The position numbers and the translations under genes are program-made. DNA of 64,000 nt from Natranaeroarchaeum aerophilus (GTDB lineage Archaea > Halobacteriota > Halobacteria > Halobacteriales > Natronoarchaeaceae). The notes under the pieces were generated by a model that searched no databases, was not told the DNA's origin, and saw only the letters and a list, made by a program, of their open reading frames with translations. The stretch is from contig NZ_JAKRVY010000001.1 of the NCBI RefSeq assembly GCF_023638055.1, forward strand, positions 751,815 through 815,814, in the 5' to 3' direction. This document shows positions 63,545-64,000 of the stretch, piece by piece; within the stretch, counting starts at the first letter, position 1; every line of letters starts with the position of its first letter.

Positions 63545-64000
63545 ATGACAGAACAAAACACCCGAACGCGAACCCGATCGAGAGCAGCAGAGCAAGAACA
63601 GGAAACCGAAGACGAGGGACTCGCCTGTCCCGAGTGCAGCGGCCAGCTGATCAACGACGAGGAACACGGGGAAACCGTCTGTAACGACTGTGGGCTTGTG
63701 GTCGAGGAGGACTCGGTCGACCGCGGCCCCGAGTGGCGCGCGTTCGACGCCCAGGAGAAAAACCAGAAGTCCCGCGTCGGTGCACCGACGACGAACACGA
63801 TGCACGACAAGGGGCTGTCGACGAACATCGACTGGCGCGACAAGGACGCCTACGGGAACTCGCTTGGCTCCCGCCAGCGCGAGAAGATGCAGCGCCTGCG
63901 CAAGTGGAACGAGCGGTTCCGTACCCGCGACAGCAAGGAGCGCAACCTCAAGCAGGCCCTCGGTGAGATCGACCGGATGGCGTCGGCCCTTGGTCTGCCG
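63545..64000 (+). CDS. tfb: transcription initiation factor IIB (partial)
   Basis: The first 152 residues of a TFB are present; the gene runs off the window. After a basic, Thr/Arg-rich head comes the N-terminal zinc ribbon, CPECSGQL near residues 28-35 and CNDCGLVV near 46-53, then the B-reader/linker region with DRGPEWRAFDAQEKNQKSR near 58-76. The KWNERFRTRDSKERNLKQAL near 119-138 opens the first cyclin fold. TFB recruits RNA polymerase to promoters together with TBP. Haloarchaea usually have several tfb genes, and which one this is cannot be said. Confidence 0.95.
   Translation, partial: MTEQNTRTRTRSRAAEQEQETEDEGLACPECSGQLINDEEHGETVCNDCGLVVEEDSVDRGPEWRAFDAQEKNQKSRVGAPTTNTMHDKGLSTNIDWRDKDAYGNSLGSRQREKMQRLRKWNERFRTRDSKERNLKQALGEIDRMASALGLP

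Noticed and set aside
1-64000. CRISPR array, insertion sequence or prophage
   Set aside because: No spaced direct repeats, transposase motif, integrase or phage structural gene was seen; the only mobile element is the intein.

Overview
The window is chromosomal DNA of a haloarchaeon (class Halobacteria). The proteins are rich in Asp and Glu, GC content is high, and RNA polymerase genes are split in the archaeal way (B''/B', A'/A''). Other markers are GGGP synthase for ether lipids, TFB, a bacterioruberin-type carotenoid cluster, leaderless-looking genes with TATA boxes about 25-30 bases before the ATG, and many small families known only from halophiles. The genus cannot be fixed from the sequence alone.

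Layout. 0.2-11 kb is the transcription/translation operon rpoH-rpoB''-rpoB'-rpoA'-rpoA''-nusA followed by rps12-rps7; rpoA'' carries a 490-residue homing-endonuclease intein inside the trigger-loop sequence. 11-17 kb holds a DUF5781 metalloprotease-like protein, a probably frameshifted amphi-Trp gene, the C50 carotenoid genes (crtI/crtD-type desaturase, lyeJ, cruF, crtB) and NAD kinase. 17-23 kb has mptA (first step of pterin synthesis), a lipoprotein, a TrmB regulator, a DUF255 thioredoxin-like protein, FxsA and tRNA-Ile(GAU). 23-27 kb is the de novo NAD operon nadA-nadB-nadC behind a dyad. 26.8-27.4 kb is a small AT-rich, scarred stretch with a short membrane-protein frame and the C-terminal remnant of an F420-dependent oxidoreductase.

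27-37 kb has a pilin-like secreted protein, two tandem protein-isoaspartate methyltransferase paralogues (one degenerate), a zinc-finger protein, PhoU, a HTH protein, a membrane HExxH protein and a small glycan cluster (flippase, APH-fold kinase, GT4, GT2). 37-44 kb contains YchF between two NUDIX hydrolases, DUF5809/DUF5810 proteins and a 770-residue multi-PAS histidine kinase with a recognisable blue-light LOV domain. 44-51 kb has a two-gene membrane protein/XRE regulator unit behind three dyads, aconitase, a PsiE-like protein, a FolC-FolP fusion and a Vms1-type peptidyl-tRNA hydrolase. 51-64 kb has two HxlR-type regulators (one with repeated TTCGAA operators), MetRS, AspRS, the aspartate/tyrosine decarboxylase, GGGP synthase, prephenate dehydrogenase, an Rsm22-like methyltransferase and the start of a TFB gene, cut by the window edge.

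Most of the window is core housekeeping. The parts most worth a second look are the RpoA'' intein, the loss of every cysteine in RpoB', the LOV kinase, the kinase embedded in the glycan cluster, the regulatory dyads, the homopolymer frameshift, and the unusual number of convergent gene pairs whose stop codons overlap in a shared CTAG.
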